Part shown: positions 9,082-19,168 of the stretch, piece after piece | Layout: each line of letters begins with the position of its first letter | Numbering within the stretch: position 1 is the stretch's first letter | Source: GM7GCV1 sp965221105 | GTDB lineage: Bacteria > Pseudomonadota > Gammaproteobacteria > Pseudomonadales > GM7GCV1 | Assembly (NCBI GenBank): GCA_965221105.1 | Contig: OZ244871.1 | Span: 1,364,001 to 1,428,000, forward strand | Direction: 5' to 3' | Length of the DNA stretch: 64,000 nt | Translations under genes and position numbers: made by a program | Notes under the pieces: generated by a model | The model's input: only the letters and a program-made list of their open reading frames with translations | What the model was told of the DNA's origin: nothing | Databases searched by the model: none

Positions 9082-10632
9082 GTGATCAAGCGCAAGCAGT
9101 TGCCCATCGGCATTCAAACCTTTCGCAAGATTCGGGAGCGGAATTGCTATTACGTGGACAAGACACCCTTCATCAAGACTTTGACCGATGGAGGTTCGCA
9201 TTACTTCCTGTCCCGACCCCGGCGTTTTGGCAAAAGCCTGTTCCTGGACACCCTCAAGGAGGCGTTCGAGGGCAACCAGGCGCTCTTTGGTGGACTGGCC
9301 ATTCACGACAGCTGGGATTGGTCAGTCCGGCATCCCGTGCTGCGCCTGAGTTTCGGCAGCGGTAACTTCAAGGAGCCGGACCAACTGAACACCACCCTGA
9401 TGGCGCAGTTCGACTCGATTGAGCGGCATCACGGCCTGGTGCCGAACTACGCAACCGGACCGGAACGGTTCGCGCATTTGCTTGCAACGCTGCACCAGCA
9501 ATCCGGCCAGCCCGTGGTGGTACTCGTGGATGAGTACGACAAGCCCATCCTCGATGCCCTGGATGCACCGGAGGTGGCGCGGGCGAACCGCGACTTTCTG
9601 CGCGGCATGTATTCCGTCATCAAGGACAGCGATGCCCACATACATTTCGCCTTCCTCACCGGCGTGAGCAAGTTCTCCAAGGTCAGCTTGTTCTCCGGTC
9701 TCAACAACCTCAAGGACATCACCCTGGACCACCGCTACTCCGCCATCTGCGGCTACACCGATGCCGATTTGGACACGGAGTTCGCGCCGGAATTGCCGGG
9801 GTTGGACCGGACGGAAGTCCGCAGCTGGTACAACGGCTACAACTGGCGGGGCGAGGATCGGGTGTACAATCCCTTTGACATCCTGTTGCTCTTCGACAGC
9901 CGCGAGTTCAAGGCGCACTGGTTCGAGACGGGCTCCCCGACCTTTCTGGTCGAGACCCTGTTCCAACGCCACATCAGTTCGGTGGCTCTGGAAAACCTGG
10001 CAGGTGCCGACGATCTACTGTCGAAGTTCGATGTGGGCAACATCGGCACCGAGGCATTGCTGTTTCAAACCGGCTACCTGACCATCTCCGAGGAACTGGA
10101 CATCGGCGGCGAACCCTTCTACCGCCTCGGCTATCCCAACCGCGAAGTGCGGCAAAGCCTCAATCGAAGTCTGCTTGGCTATCTGGTGCAGGACGAAACG
10201 CGGCAGACGGCAAACAGCCTGAAGCTCATCGAACTCCTGGAGGTCAACGACTTCGATGGCCTGCACACACTGTTCCACGCCTTCTTCGCCAGCATCCCCC
10301 ACCAGTGGCACACCAACAATCACATCGCCGGGTACGAGGGCTACTACGCCAGCGTTTTCTATTCCTATTTCGCCGGACTGGGCCTCGACATCAGGGTCGA
10401 GGATAGCAGTAGCCACGGTCGCCTGGATATGGCAGTGCGCTTCCGGGGCCAGGTGTACCTGTTCGAGTTCAAGGTGGTCGAGATGGCTTCCGAAGGCGCG
10501 GCGATGGCGCAATTGAAGTCCAGGGACTACGCCGGGAAGTACCGCGCTCTCGGTGAACCGATCCACCTGATCGCCGTTGAGTTCAGCAAGTCCAGCCGCA
10601 ACCTGATGGCTTTCGAAGTGGAACGAGCTTGA
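9082..10632 (+). CDS. AAA-ATPase-like protein with C-terminal PD-(D/E)XK nuclease domain
   Basis: A 516-residue protein of the family combining an AAA-ATPase-like domain with a PD-(D/E)XK-superfamily domain. The N-terminus has the conserved GIQTFRKIRERNCYYVDKT, a Walker A-like SRPRRFGKSLFLDT, and the Walker B-like VVVLVDEYDKPILDAL. The C-terminal part has RLDMAVRF and YLFEFKVVE, the nuclease-like D...ExK core. Members are numerous and patchily distributed in bacteria; their cellular role is unclear and they are often thought of as mobile or defence-related. GTG 9082 is preferred over GTG 9058 because family members begin shortly before KRKQLPIGIQTF. Flanking decayed sequence, the palindrome and the repeats at 10814-10868 fit an accessory insertion. 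Confidence 0.85.
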   Translation: MIKRKQLPIGIQTFRKIRERNCYYVDKTPFIKTLTDGGSHYFLSRPRRFGKSLFLDTLKEAFEGNQALFGGLAIHDSWDWSVRHPVLRLSFGSGNFKEPDQLNTTLMAQFDSIERHHGLVPNYATGPERFAHLLATLHQQSGQPVVVLVDEYDKPILDALDAPEVARANRDFLRGMYSVIKDSDAHIHFAFLTGVSKFSKVSLFSGLNNLKDITLDHRYSAICGYTDADLDTEFAPELPGLDRTEVRSWYNGYNWRGEDRVYNPFDILLLFDSREFKAHWFETGSPTFLVETLFQRHISSVALENLAGADDLLSKFDVGNIGTEALLFQTGYLTISEELDIGGEPFYRLGYPNREVRQSLNRSLLGYLVQDETRQTANSLKLIELLEVNDFDGLHTLFHAFFASIPHQWHTNNHIAGYEGYYASVFYSYFAGLGLDIRVEDSSSHGRLDMAVRFRGQVYLFEFKVVEMASEGAAMAQLKSRDYAGKYRALGEPIHLIAVEFSKSSRNLMAFEVERA

Positions 10633-10813
10633 CGGCTTGAGTCTGCACCGGACGGCAGCCATAGTCGTGCTCACAGTCATCGGCCAATCGGCTCAGACAC
10701 CGCCAGGAGGCCAGAGTGTGACAGGATACCGTGGGCCGGATCAGGAACCGGCTGAGGATGACGACCAGATGCCGGAGCGAGGTTCGTCCGTCCAGTGCGT
10801 AAACCACTGAAGC

Positions 10814-10868
10814 CTGCCACCCATTCCATTTGAAGGCTGCCACCCGAACCGGGGCAAAGCTGCCACCC
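10814..10868. repeat. Three CTGCCACCC direct repeats at exact 23-bp spacing
   Basis: The nonamer CTGCCACCC occurs at 10814, 10837 and 10860, giving an exact 23-bp period with different sequence between copies. Arrays of short internal repeats occur at the ends of IS21-family elements, so this may be an abandoned IS end. No transposase gene remains in the surrounding 290 bases (10633-10921), which otherwise hold no recognisable gene. Confidence 0.45.
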
Positions 10869-10921
10869 AACGGAGCACAGCGACGCGGGTGAAGGCCTGT
10901 CTGGGCGAACACCTGGGTGGG

Positions 10922-11437
10922 TTAGCGCTCTGCAGCGCGAAAAACCTGCCAAGCGCAGAGAGCCACAACGATCAAAAAAGCACCCAGTGTCCAGCCGGGG
11001 ATGCTCAGTTCCAGCAGCTGCCACTTGATTTCAGCACAGCTGCCCTCGCCTATAAACATGGCTCTCAGGACATCTTCCATGGGAAAGTACTCCATCAGGT
11101 AGGGCAGAGTCGGGCCACAGGCTGGGGCCTGGTCTTCTGGCAATGACTGCAGATAGACATGTCGCGCAGAGGCCAGAGCCCCCAGAAAGGCGGTGATGCC
11201 GATGAGTACACTGTAAATCCGCTGCTTGTGTGGCGCCGGGTTGTGCAGGGCAGCAATGAGCGCGAGCGTGCCAAATCCGATCGTGAATATTCTCTGAGTC
11301 ACGCAGAGGGGGCAGGGCATGAGCACCACATATTTCTCAAAGTAGAAATAGGCAATCACCATCATGGCCGTCGCCTGAAAAAACAGCAGAAAGTTCAGGT
11401 GGCAATACGTGAATTTGTGCAGCGAAAAGGGGCTCAT
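10922..11437 (-). CDS. dsbB: Disulfide bond formation protein B
   Basis: A 171-residue four-helix inner-membrane oxidoreductase that reoxidises DsbA and passes electrons to quinone. The first periplasmic pair is Cys42-Cys45 in PCPLC and the second is Cys107/Cys134 in the larger loop (ACGP ... GSCAE), as in E. coli DsbB. The conserved Arg after the first pair is present in CVTQR. The ATG at 11437 gives the normal length; an upstream start would extend into gshA. The gene overlaps none of gshA's coding with this start and follows it by 64 bases on the same strand. Confidence 0.92.
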   Translation of the reverse strand: MSPFSLHKFTYCHLNFLLFFQATAMMVIAYFYFEKYVVLMPCPLCVTQRIFTIGFGTLALIAALHNPAPHKQRIYSVLIGITAFLGALASARHVYLQSLPEDQAPACGPTLPYLMEYFPMEDVLRAMFIGEGSCAEIKWQLLELSIPGWTLGAFLIVVALCAWQVFRAAER

Positions 11438-11501
11438 GGGCAGGGAAAAACTTTCAGCCAAGTCAATGCGCCATTCTGCCACAACCGAGCACAGATCGAC
11501 T

Positions 11502-13094
11502 TCAAATTTGCTGGTATTGCGCAAAGTACGACTGCATGAAGACGTCTAATGTCTCTGTTTCCACTGTCTCAATGCGGGCCTGTTCCCTGAGGGACTGCGC
11601 GGCAAGCTGGCGAAAGTGATCGAGAACCTCAGGGTTTGCCCCTTGCCGGTAGGATTCCGCATGGGTTCTGGCCTGGGCGTCGGACCATTCGACAAAACTC
11701 TGGCCCTTGGTCTGCATGCTTTCCAGCATAACTGCGGACGGACAGAGAGATCCGTCTTCAAGTCGATTACTCATGACCGCGAGTGCCTGCGAGTAACTGT
11801 GCCCGCCGTCAAGGTTGTCCATTATCCGGGAAACCGGCTCCAGCTGATTCAGGATTTCATTAGCCCATGCTTTCAGGGTTCTGGCTGCGCCCCCGGATGT
11901 CAGTTTGAGGCCAGGTTCGCGCCCGCGGGTCACCAGAAGATTCTGATTGTGCAGAGTCTCCCGGTACTCCGCTTCATCAGTATCCTGGCTGATGTCAAAC
12001 AGGCACCCGAGTAGAAAAAGCTCCAGGAACAGTACCTGTTCCCTGCTGATGCCGAGTGGGTCAAAGGGGTTGATATCCACGCATCTTACTTCGATGTATT
12101 CCACGCCACGTTCCATCAGTGCCTTGAGCTGGGTTTCCCCCGCCCGCGTGGTCTGCTTTGGGCGAATGGTGCTGTAAAACTCGTTTTCGATTTGCAGTAT
12201 CGCGGTACTCAGTTGTTCCGGCTCTCCAGTGTCACTCTCTCCTGAGATGTTCCCGTAAGCAGGGTATTCTTCTGTAATTGCTGCCAGCAGGGTCTCCACG
12301 TAGGTCTCGACCGAGTTGTAGCACACGTAAAGTTCATTCTGAGCGGAGCTTTGGTAACCGAGGTCACCCATACGCAGAGAGGTTGCATAAGGGAGATAGA
12401 GATCGTTCTCTCCCAGTTCCTGCAAATTGTGTTTACGTCCAGAGACAAAGCTTCTGTCAACGACTGGAGATGCACCCATCAGGTACAGCAGCAGCCAGAA
12501 CCTGCGCCGAAAATTGCGAACCAGTCCCATATAGCCTCGGGTTCGGTAATCCTGGAGTGTCAGCAGGCTCAGGTCGTCGGCCCGCATTTTGCTCCAGACG
12601 GCATCGGGGACGGAAAAATTGAAATGGATGCCGGCGATGGTCTGCATTTTTCTGCCGTATCGGTGCCCGAGACCGCGTCGATAGATGGTCTTCATCTTTC
12701 CCATGTTGGAACTGCCATACTGGGCGAGGGGTATGCCCGCATCATTTCCCAGCCTGCATGGCATGCTGCAGGGCCACAGCAGCTCTTCCTGCATCTGGGA
12801 TGCGGCAAAGCTGTGTATATCACCAAGCTGCCGCAACAGATCGTCCACCGTGGGGAAGGGTTCGGTTATAAATTCAAGCAGCGGCTCGGCGAAGTCGGTG
12901 GTGATAAACGGATGGGTGAGTGCAGAGCCCAGTTCCGGGGGGTGATGCCTGCCTGACATCTCCCTGGATGCGGTCACCCGGAGCGCCTCCCGTTCTATAC
13001 CCCTGAGATTGCAGCAGAGTAGTTCATTGTTATTGTGGCAACCGAACAGTGCCAGCCGTCTGTCCAGGACCTTATTGTTGGTGCTCCTGTTCAT
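11502..13094 (-). CDS. gshA: Glutamate--cysteine ligase
   Basis: A 530-residue gamma-glutamylcysteine synthetase of the gammaproteobacterial type, the first step of glutathione synthesis. Recognisable stretches are the N-terminal GIEREALRV with active-site acidic residues, ITTDFAEPLLEFIT, TIAGIHFNFS, and RGVEYIEVRCVDINPFDPLGI. The length matches E. coli GshA (518). The ATG at 13094 has AGGAT nine bases upstream. It is divergent from sucA and followed by dsbB, grouping two thiol-redox genes. Confidence 0.97.
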   Translation of the reverse strand: MNRSTNNKVLDRRLALFGCHNNNELLCCNLRGIEREALRVTASREMSGRHHPPELGSALTHPFITTDFAEPLLEFITEPFPTVDDLLRQLGDIHSFAASQMQEELLWPCSMPCRLGNDAGIPLAQYGSSNMGKMKTIYRRGLGHRYGRKMQTIAGIHFNFSVPDAVWSKMRADDLSLLTLQDYRTRGYMGLVRNFRRRFWLLLYLMGASPVVDRSFVSGRKHNLQELGENDLYLPYATSLRMGDLGYQSSAQNELYVCYNSVETYVETLLAAITEEYPAYGNISGESDTGEPEQLSTAILQIENEFYSTIRPKQTTRAGETQLKALMERGVEYIEVRCVDINPFDPLGISREQVLFLELFLLGCLFDISQDTDEAEYRETLHNQNLLVTRGREPGLKLTSGGAARTLKAWANEILNQLEPVSRIMDNLDGGHSYSQALAVMSNRLEDGSLCPSAVMLESMQTKGQSFVEWSDAQARTHAESYRQGANPEVLDHFRQLAAQSLREQARIETVETETLDVFMQSYFAQYQQI

Positions 13095-13496
13095 CTTGTT
13101 TCTATCCTATTGTTTCTGCTCTATTGTGCTGTGTGTTGGCTGGTTCAGGCGCACCAAAAGACTTCCCAGTCCCGACCGGAGCTTAGTGACCAGCAACTCG
13201 CTGGGTGATTGGGCAGCGGGCCATGGGGATTTTAACCGTTCTCCATATGTGGCCGCAGATTATCTTCGTGGAACCGATAATATGGTGCGCAGACTGCACC
13301 AAATTCAGCCGACAGCCGAGAAATTTGTAGTAAGATTGCGCAGCTAAACCATGCGTGTTGAATACCCTTGTATTGGGACGGGTGCCGGGTTGCTTGAGCT
13401 GTGCTCCGGTGGTCAGATCCCGTCCCAGTTGCATGCTGCAAGTGTTCTCTGCTGGAACTGCATTCCTTTAAATTCACAGAGGTCCATCTACAAAAC
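13095..13496. other. Divergent gshA-sucA intergenic region
   Basis: About 400 bases between divergent genes. No convincing gene, tRNA or hairpin was seen. It should contain both promoters, but no strong paired -35/-10 stood out. The sucA ATG at 13497 has AGAGG at 13478-13482, rather far upstream. Confidence 0.5.
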
Positions 13497-16331
13497 ATGA
13501 TGCACACGCTGAGGGAAACCTCTTTTCTGGGTGTTGGTAATGCCGCGTATCTCGAAGAGCAGTATGAAAACTGGCTGCACGATCCCAGTATTGTCAGCGA
13601 AAATCTCAGGAGCTATTTTGAACGGCTCCCGGCTGTGAATGGATATCTTCAGGACATCCCACACAGCGAAATCCGTGGGCAATTTGAACGCATAACCCGC
13701 AACCGCGTTCAGACACGGAGTCGCCCCACCCTGGATACCAGCCTGTCTCACGAGCGCAAGCAGGTAGGCGTGAACCAATTGGTTCACGCCTACCGCATGC
13801 GCGGACATCAGTGGGCCAAAATCAACCCGCTGCGTGCGGAGGGAGATCCGCGGCCCGAGGTTCGCGAACTGGAATTGTCGGCGAATGGGCTGACCGATTC
13901 AGACCTAGATACGGTTTTTAATACAGGATCGCTGCATGCTCCCGAGCAGATGACGCTCAGGGAGATTCGTACCCAACTGGAAAAAACATACTGTGGCTCT
14001 ATCGGTATTGAGTATATGCACATGCTCAATACCGCTCAGAAGGAGTGGCTTGAAAAGCGACTGGAGCTGGCCCGAGGCAAACCCGCCTATGAGTTCACAA
14101 CCAGGCGGTGGCTCCTGGAAAGACTCACTGCATCCGAGGGTATAGAAAAATACCTGCACTCCAGGTACGTAGGTCAGAAGCGCTTTTCTCTTGAGGGAGG
14201 TGAAAGCCTCATACCCCTGCTCTCCGAACTGGTGCAGCGCGGAGGTGCCCGCGGGGTGAAGGAAATTGTTGTCGGCATGGCGCACCGCGGTCGACTGAAC
14301 GTGCTGGTCAACATACTTGGCAAAAAACCTGCAGAGCTGTTCTCCGAATTTGAGGGCCGCCACGATTCGGGCCTGGACAGCGGGGATGTGAAGTACCATC
14401 AGGGTTTTTCCTCCAATATAGAAACCGAAGGTGGTGCTCTGCACTTGGCGCTGGCTTTCAACCCCTCTCATCTGGAGATTGTCAGCCCTGTGGTCGAAGG
14501 TTCTGTTCGTTCCCGCCAGGACCGCCACAACAAGCAGGGCGCAGAGGTGTTCCCCATACTTGTGCACGGGGATGCTGCATTTGCCGGCCAGGGTGTCGTC
14601 ATGGAGACATTCAACATGGCCTATGTGCGCGGTTACACCACACGCGGCACTGTGCATCTCGTGGTCAATAACCAGGTCGGATTTACCACCAGCAATCCGG
14701 CGGACAGCCGCTCCACTATCTACTGTACAGATGTCGCCAAGATGATCAATTCCCCCATTCTGCACGTCAATGGAGATGATCCCGAGGCGGTGCTGTTCGT
14801 GGCTCAGATTGCCCTCGATTACCGCATGGAATTCAGAAAAGATGTCATCATCGACCTGTGCTGCTATCGCCGACACGGTCACAACGAGGCCGATGAGCCC
14901 TCGGCTACCCAGCCATTGATGTATCAGAAAATCAAGGCCCTGCCAACCACCCGAAAACTCTATGCCGACAGTCTGGTTCGTTCCGGTGTCATCACAGAGA
15001 CCGATCCCCAGCGGATGGTTGCTGAATTTCGTGATCATTTGGATGCTGGCGAATGCGTGGCCCCAGGCGTGATGCCCGAACCGGTCTATGAGGATGAATT
15101 CTCGGTAGACTGGGCCCCGCATATCGGGTGTCAGTGGCGAGACCCCTGGGAATCGCGCCTTCCGTTGGCGCGTGTGCAGTCGATCGCAAACCGTCTCACA
15201 ACGCTGCCACAGGGCCTGGAGCTTCACTCCAGGGTGCGAAGAATAGTCGAAGATCGCCGCAAGATGACGGCTGGCGCGCTGCCATTGGACTGGGGATATG
15301 CGGAAAACCTGGCCTACGGGACACTTATCGATCAAGGCTTTGGCGTGCGCATCTCCGGTCAGGACTGTGGGCGAGGAACCTTCTTTCACCGGCATGCGGT
15401 GCTGCACAACCAGCACAATGGTGACGCCTATGTTCCTCTCCAGAATCTCTCGGATGATCAGCCGCTATTCTCGGTGATCGATTCCGTACTGAGTGAAGAG
15501 GCTGTGCTGGCCTTTGAATATGGTTACTCGACCAACGACCCAGGTAAGCTGGTGATATGGGAAGCGCAGTATGGTGATTTTGCCAATGGAGCTCAGGTGG
15601 TCATTGATCAGTTCATTACATCCGGTGAGGCAAAATGGGGGCGGTTATGTGGTCTGGTGATGCTGTTGCCCCATGGGTATGAAGGCCAGGGACCAGAGCA
15701 TTCGTCGGCTCGCCTGGAGCGCTTTATGCAGCTCTGTGCCCGGGACAATATGCAGGTTGTTATCCCGAGCACGCCAGCCCAGTGGTATCACATGTTGCGT
15801 CGGCAGGTGATTCGCAACCTGCGCCAGCCGCTGATTGTCATGTCGCCCAAGAGTCTGCTGCGCCACAAGCTGGCTGTGTCCACACTCGAAGATCTCTCGG
15901 AAGGCCAGTTTATGCCAGTCATCGACGAGACCGACACCATAAATTCGCAGAAAGTTTCACGCGTCGTGCTCTGCAGTGGCAAGGTCTATTACGATCTGCT
16001 GGAAAAGCGCCGCAGCGAGAAATTGCAGGATATTGCGCTGGTTCGCATCGAGCAGCTCTACCCCTTCCCCTATGACGAGATGCACGCCATCATGGAAAAA
16101 TATCGTCAGGCGAAAGAAATCATTTGGTGTCAGGAGGAACCTCGCAATCAGGGCGCATGGATTGCCAGTCGACACCGCATTGAGCGCTGTCTCAAGAAGG
16201 GGCAGAGTACCAGCTACGCAGGGCGTGAACCCTCAGCTTCACCTGCTATTGGCTATGCCAACCTCCACATGAAGGAGCAGACATTGCTGGTGGAACAGGC
16301 CCTGGGACTGGCTTTGGCTGAAAATGTCTGA
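13497..16331 (+). CDS. sucA: 2-oxoglutarate dehydrogenase E1 component
   Basis: A 944-residue thiamine-diphosphate-dependent decarboxylase of the TCA cycle that acts on 2-oxoglutarate and hands the succinyl group to SucB. The N-terminus (FLGVGNAAYLEEQYENW) is the E2-binding segment. Other marks are GMAHRGRLNVL, the TPP-binding region around VHGDAAFAGQGVV, CYRRHGHNEADEP, and the C-terminal pyrimidine domain with ARLERFMQLCA and WCQEEPRNQGAW. ATG 13497 is immediately followed by a second ATG. It is first in a sucA-sucB-lpd cluster, with 87 bases before sucB. Confidence 0.98.
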   Translation: MMHTLRETSFLGVGNAAYLEEQYENWLHDPSIVSENLRSYFERLPAVNGYLQDIPHSEIRGQFERITRNRVQTRSRPTLDTSLSHERKQVGVNQLVHAYRMRGHQWAKINPLRAEGDPRPEVRELELSANGLTDSDLDTVFNTGSLHAPEQMTLREIRTQLEKTYCGSIGIEYMHMLNTAQKEWLEKRLELARGKPAYEFTTRRWLLERLTASEGIEKYLHSRYVGQKRFSLEGGESLIPLLSELVQRGGARGVKEIVVGMAHRGRLNVLVNILGKKPAELFSEFEGRHDSGLDSGDVKYHQGFSSNIETEGGALHLALAFNPSHLEIVSPVVEGSVRSRQDRHNKQGAEVFPILVHGDAAFAGQGVVMETFNMAYVRGYTTRGTVHLVVNNQVGFTTSNPADSRSTIYCTDVAKMINSPILHVNGDDPEAVLFVAQIALDYRMEFRKDVIIDLCCYRRHGHNEADEPSATQPLMYQKIKALPTTRKLYADSLVRSGVITETDPQRMVAEFRDHLDAGECVAPGVMPEPVYEDEFSVDWAPHIGCQWRDPWESRLPLARVQSIANRLTTLPQGLELHSRVRRIVEDRRKMTAGALPLDWGYAENLAYGTLIDQGFGVRISGQDCGRGTFFHRHAVLHNQHNGDAYVPLQNLSDDQPLFSVIDSVLSEEAVLAFEYGYSTNDPGKLVIWEAQYGDFANGAQVVIDQFITSGEAKWGRLCGLVMLLPHGYEGQGPEHSSARLERFMQLCARDNMQVVIPSTPAQWYHMLRRQVIRNLRQPLIVMSPKSLLRHKLAVSTLEDLSEGQFMPVIDETDTINSQKVSRVVLCSGKVYYDLLEKRRSEKLQDIALVRIEQLYPFPYDEMHAIMEKYRQAKEIIWCQEEPRNQGAWIASRHRIERCLKKGQSTSYAGREPSASPAIGYANLHMKEQTLLVEQALGLALAENV

Positions 16332-16418
16332 CTTCAGTTACAGTATGTGAGTACCTGCAAGTGGGCGGGGCACGGACTGATAGCTGGGCAAAATCACATA
16401 TATCAAGAGTACGATTGT

Positions 16419-17660
16419 ATGAGCGTCGAGATCAAAGTACCCACGCTACCCGAGTCAGTCGCTGACGCGACTGTTGCAACCTGGCACAAGAAAGTAGGCG
16501 ACACAGTTACCCGCGACGAACTGCTGGTTGAAGTGGAAACCGACAAGGTGGTTCTTGAAGTGCCCGCACCCGCCGATGGCACCCTGATGGAAATTCTTGC
16601 TGAGGAAGGTACTGACGTTGGCGCTGCCGACACCATGGGCACTATTGGCGAAGCCGAGGCAGTGAGTTCCAAAACTGCCGCGCCCAACCAGTCCGGCGGC
16701 ACTGGTAACGACAGCTCGGCAGCCAAGGACTTGGCAAAAGAACCTGAGGAGCCTCAAACGAGCCCTGCTGTTCGCAAGCTCCTTGCTGAGCATAATCTCG
16801 ATGCCAGTCAGATCAGGGGCAGTGGCAAGAACGGCCGCATTCTCAAGGAAGACGTACTGGCATACCTGGATGCCGCTGAAATCAGGGAAGAGCTGCCCGT
16901 CGAGCAGAAATCCGAAGTGCCCGTTGTCGAGGTGCCAGAGGTCAGTCTGGATACGGGCGACCGTCCGGAAAAACGTGTGCCCATGACACGCATACGGGCG
17001 CGCATTGCACAGCGGCTAGTTGAGGCTGCACAGAACACGGCCATGCTGACAACCTTTAACGAGGTTGATATGAAGTCCTTTTTGGATTTTCGAGCACGGT
17101 ACAAGGACATTTTTGAGAAGAGTCACGGCATCAAACTCGGCCTTATGTCGATTTTTGTGAAGGCTGCAGCCGAAGCCCTGTGCCGCTACCCGGATATCAA
17201 TGCCTCCATTGATGGTGATGACATCGTATACCACGGCTACTGTGATATTGGTGTTGCTGTATCCACAGACAATGGTCTGGTAGTACCTGTATTGCGCGAC
17301 AGCGAGCACATGTCAATTGCCGATATAGAAAAAAATGTCGCGCTCTATGCAGAAAAGGCACGGACCAAACAACTTTCCCTGAACGATCTGGCCGGCGGCA
17401 CTTTCACCATTACCAACGGCGGTGTTTTCGGTTCCATGATGTCGACCCCGATCCTCAACCCCCCGCAGAGTGCCATTCTCGGCATGCACGCCACCAAGGA
17501 GCGCGCTGTGGTAGTGGAGGGCGAGATCCTGGTGCGCCCCATGATGTACATTGCGCTTTCATACGATCATCGGATCGTTGACGGCAAGGGGGCCGTAGGA
17601 TTCCTTAAGACCATCAAGGAATGTGTTGAGGAACCGACACGAATGCTGTTTGACGTCTAG
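16419..17660 (+). CDS. sucB: Dihydrolipoyllysine-residue succinyltransferase (E2)
   Basis: A 413-residue E2 of the 2-oxoglutarate dehydrogenase complex. The lipoyl domain (1-80) has the lipoylated lysine in VETDKVVLEV. A Gln/Glu/Ala/Pro-rich linker follows, then the peripheral subunit-binding domain (TSPAVRKLLAEHNLD ... GSGKNGRILKEDVL), a second linker, and the acyltransferase core ending with the catalytic SYDHRIVDGKGAV. ATG 16419 begins MSVEIKVPTLPESV, the family N-terminus; an upstream in-frame start would add 24 non-conserved residues. Confidence 0.97.
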   Translation: MSVEIKVPTLPESVADATVATWHKKVGDTVTRDELLVEVETDKVVLEVPAPADGTLMEILAEEGTDVGAADTMGTIGEAEAVSSKTAAPNQSGGTGNDSSAAKDLAKEPEEPQTSPAVRKLLAEHNLDASQIRGSGKNGRILKEDVLAYLDAAEIREELPVEQKSEVPVVEVPEVSLDTGDRPEKRVPMTRIRARIAQRLVEAAQNTAMLTTFNEVDMKSFLDFRARYKDIFEKSHGIKLGLMSIFVKAAAEALCRYPDINASIDGDDIVYHGYCDIGVAVSTDNGLVVPVLRDSEHMSIADIEKNVALYAEKARTKQLSLNDLAGGTFTITNGGVFGSMMSTPILNPPQSAILGMHATKERAVVVEGEILVRPMMYIALSYDHRIVDGKGAVGFLKTIKECVEEPTRMLFDV

Positions 17661-17728
17661 CCGACTGGCTGGACGATTCATGTGGTGTCCGCCTTGATGC
17701 CCCGAACAACGCTCCTGAGGATTTTGAA

Positions 17729-19168
17729 ATGGCTGATTTTGATGTAGTTGTTATTGGTGCTGGACCGGCGGGCTATGTCGCAGCTATTCGCTGTGCGCAA
17801 CTTGGATTGAGCACGGCCGTAGTCGAGGAATGGATTGGCAAGGATCGCAAGCCCGCTCTTGGAGGCACCTGCCTGAACGTGGGCTGCATCCCGTCCAAAG
17901 CGCTGCTCGAAAGCTCGGAAATCTATGAAACTGTCGAAAAACAGGGCATTCAGCACGGCATCAGGATTGGCTCCTTGGAATCTGATGTGCCCCAGATGAT
18001 CAAGCGCAAGGATCAGGTTGTGTCCGAGCTTACCGGCGGCATCGCCCACTTGTTCAAGGCAAACGGAATAGAGTGGCTCAAAGGTCGTGGGCGACTGGTG
18101 TCCGGACGGGTCGTCGAGGTCACTCTGGACGGCAGTACATCCAGCCACTCTGCTGGTAGCGTTATCCTGGCTACTGGTTCCCGCCCTGTTGAGCTGCCAA
18201 CTGCTCCACTCTCAGGAGATCAGATCGTCGATTCAGCGGGTGCCCTGGATTGGGAATCAGTGCCCGAATCTATCTGTGTGATCGGTGCCGGTGTTATTGG
18301 TCTGGAACTGGGCTCGGTGTGGCGACGCCTGGGTGCCAGGGTGACCATGCTGGAGGCTCTGGAGAACTTTCTGCCCGCCGCTGATTCACAGATTGGCAAG
18401 GAAGGATTGAGGCAGTTTAAAAAGCAGGGCCTGGATATTCACCTCGGTGCCCGTATGACTGCAACCAAGCGCAACACATCCTCCGTCAGCGTAGACTATC
18501 AGGACGTCGATGGCGCGCACACTATCAGGGTTGAGCGGATGATAGTTGCCGTCGGCCGTCGGCCAAATTCGGAAAACATTGCCGCTCCAGAATCCGAGCT
18601 GGTGATCGACGAAGGTGGTTTTGTCCATGTGAACGATGAATGCGAAACCAGTGTACCTGGGGTTTTCGCCATAGGAGATCTGGTGCGCGGGCCCATGTTG
18701 GCCCACAAAGGGTCCGAAGAGGGCGTGGCTGTGGCAGAAAAGATCGCGGGCGGCAGCTTCGAGATGAACTATGACTGCATCCCCAATGTTGTCTATACAA
18801 ACCCGGAAATTTCCTGGGTGGGCAAAACCGAGGAAGAGGTCAGGTCCGAAGCCCTGGACTATTCCGTAGGCGTCTTTCCTTTTGCCGCCAGCGGCAGGGC
18901 CAAGGCAATGGATGATGCCAATGGCATGGTCAAGGTGATCACTGACTCCAACACCGACAAGATACTGGGCGTGCATATTATTGGGCCGCACAGCTCGGAG
19001 ATTGTCGGTCAAGGGGTTATGGCCATGGAGTTCGATGGCACCGGTGAGGATATTGCCCGAACCGTCTTTGCCCACCCCACACTGTCAGAAGCCCTGCATG
19101 AGGCGGCTTTGGGCACCGATGGGCGTGCTATCCATATCATGAACAAGGCAGGGGGACCCAAGCGGTAA
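17729..19168 (+). CDS. lpd: Dihydrolipoyl dehydrogenase (E3)
   Basis: A 479-residue FAD disulfide oxidoreductase that reoxidises lipoamide with NAD+. The FAD site is VVIGAGPAGYVAAI, the redox disulfide is in GGTCLNVGCIPSKALL, and the NAD site is VIGAGVIGLELGSVWRRLG. The C-terminal His-Glu dyad sits in AHPTLSEALHEAAL. GAGGA lies at a good distance before ATG 17729. Its position after sucAB indicates service to 2-oxoglutarate dehydrogenase; it may also serve pyruvate dehydrogenase and the glycine cleavage system if no second copy exists. Confidence 0.97.
   Translation: MADFDVVVIGAGPAGYVAAIRCAQLGLSTAVVEEWIGKDRKPALGGTCLNVGCIPSKALLESSEIYETVEKQGIQHGIRIGSLESDVPQMIKRKDQVVSELTGGIAHLFKANGIEWLKGRGRLVSGRVVEVTLDGSTSSHSAGSVILATGSRPVELPTAPLSGDQIVDSAGALDWESVPESICVIGAGVIGLELGSVWRRLGARVTMLEALENFLPAADSQIGKEGLRQFKKQGLDIHLGARMTATKRNTSSVSVDYQDVDGAHTIRVERMIVAVGRRPNSENIAAPESELVIDEGGFVHVNDECETSVPGVFAIGDLVRGPMLAHKGSEEGVAVAEKIAGGSFEMNYDCIPNVVYTNPEISWVGKTEEEVRSEALDYSVGVFPFAASGRAKAMDDANGMVKVITDSNTDKILGVHIIGPHSSEIVGQGVMAMEFDGTGEDIARTVFAHPTLSEALHEAALGTDGRAIHIMNKAGGPKR

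Noticed and set aside
13401..13496. N-terminal extension of SucA
   Set aside because: The added residues are not conserved in E1 proteins, while ATG 13497 starts at the normal place.
13905..15416. 503-codon open frame on the - strand opposite sucA
   Set aside because: Antisense to a fully conserved E1 gene; its translation has no motif.
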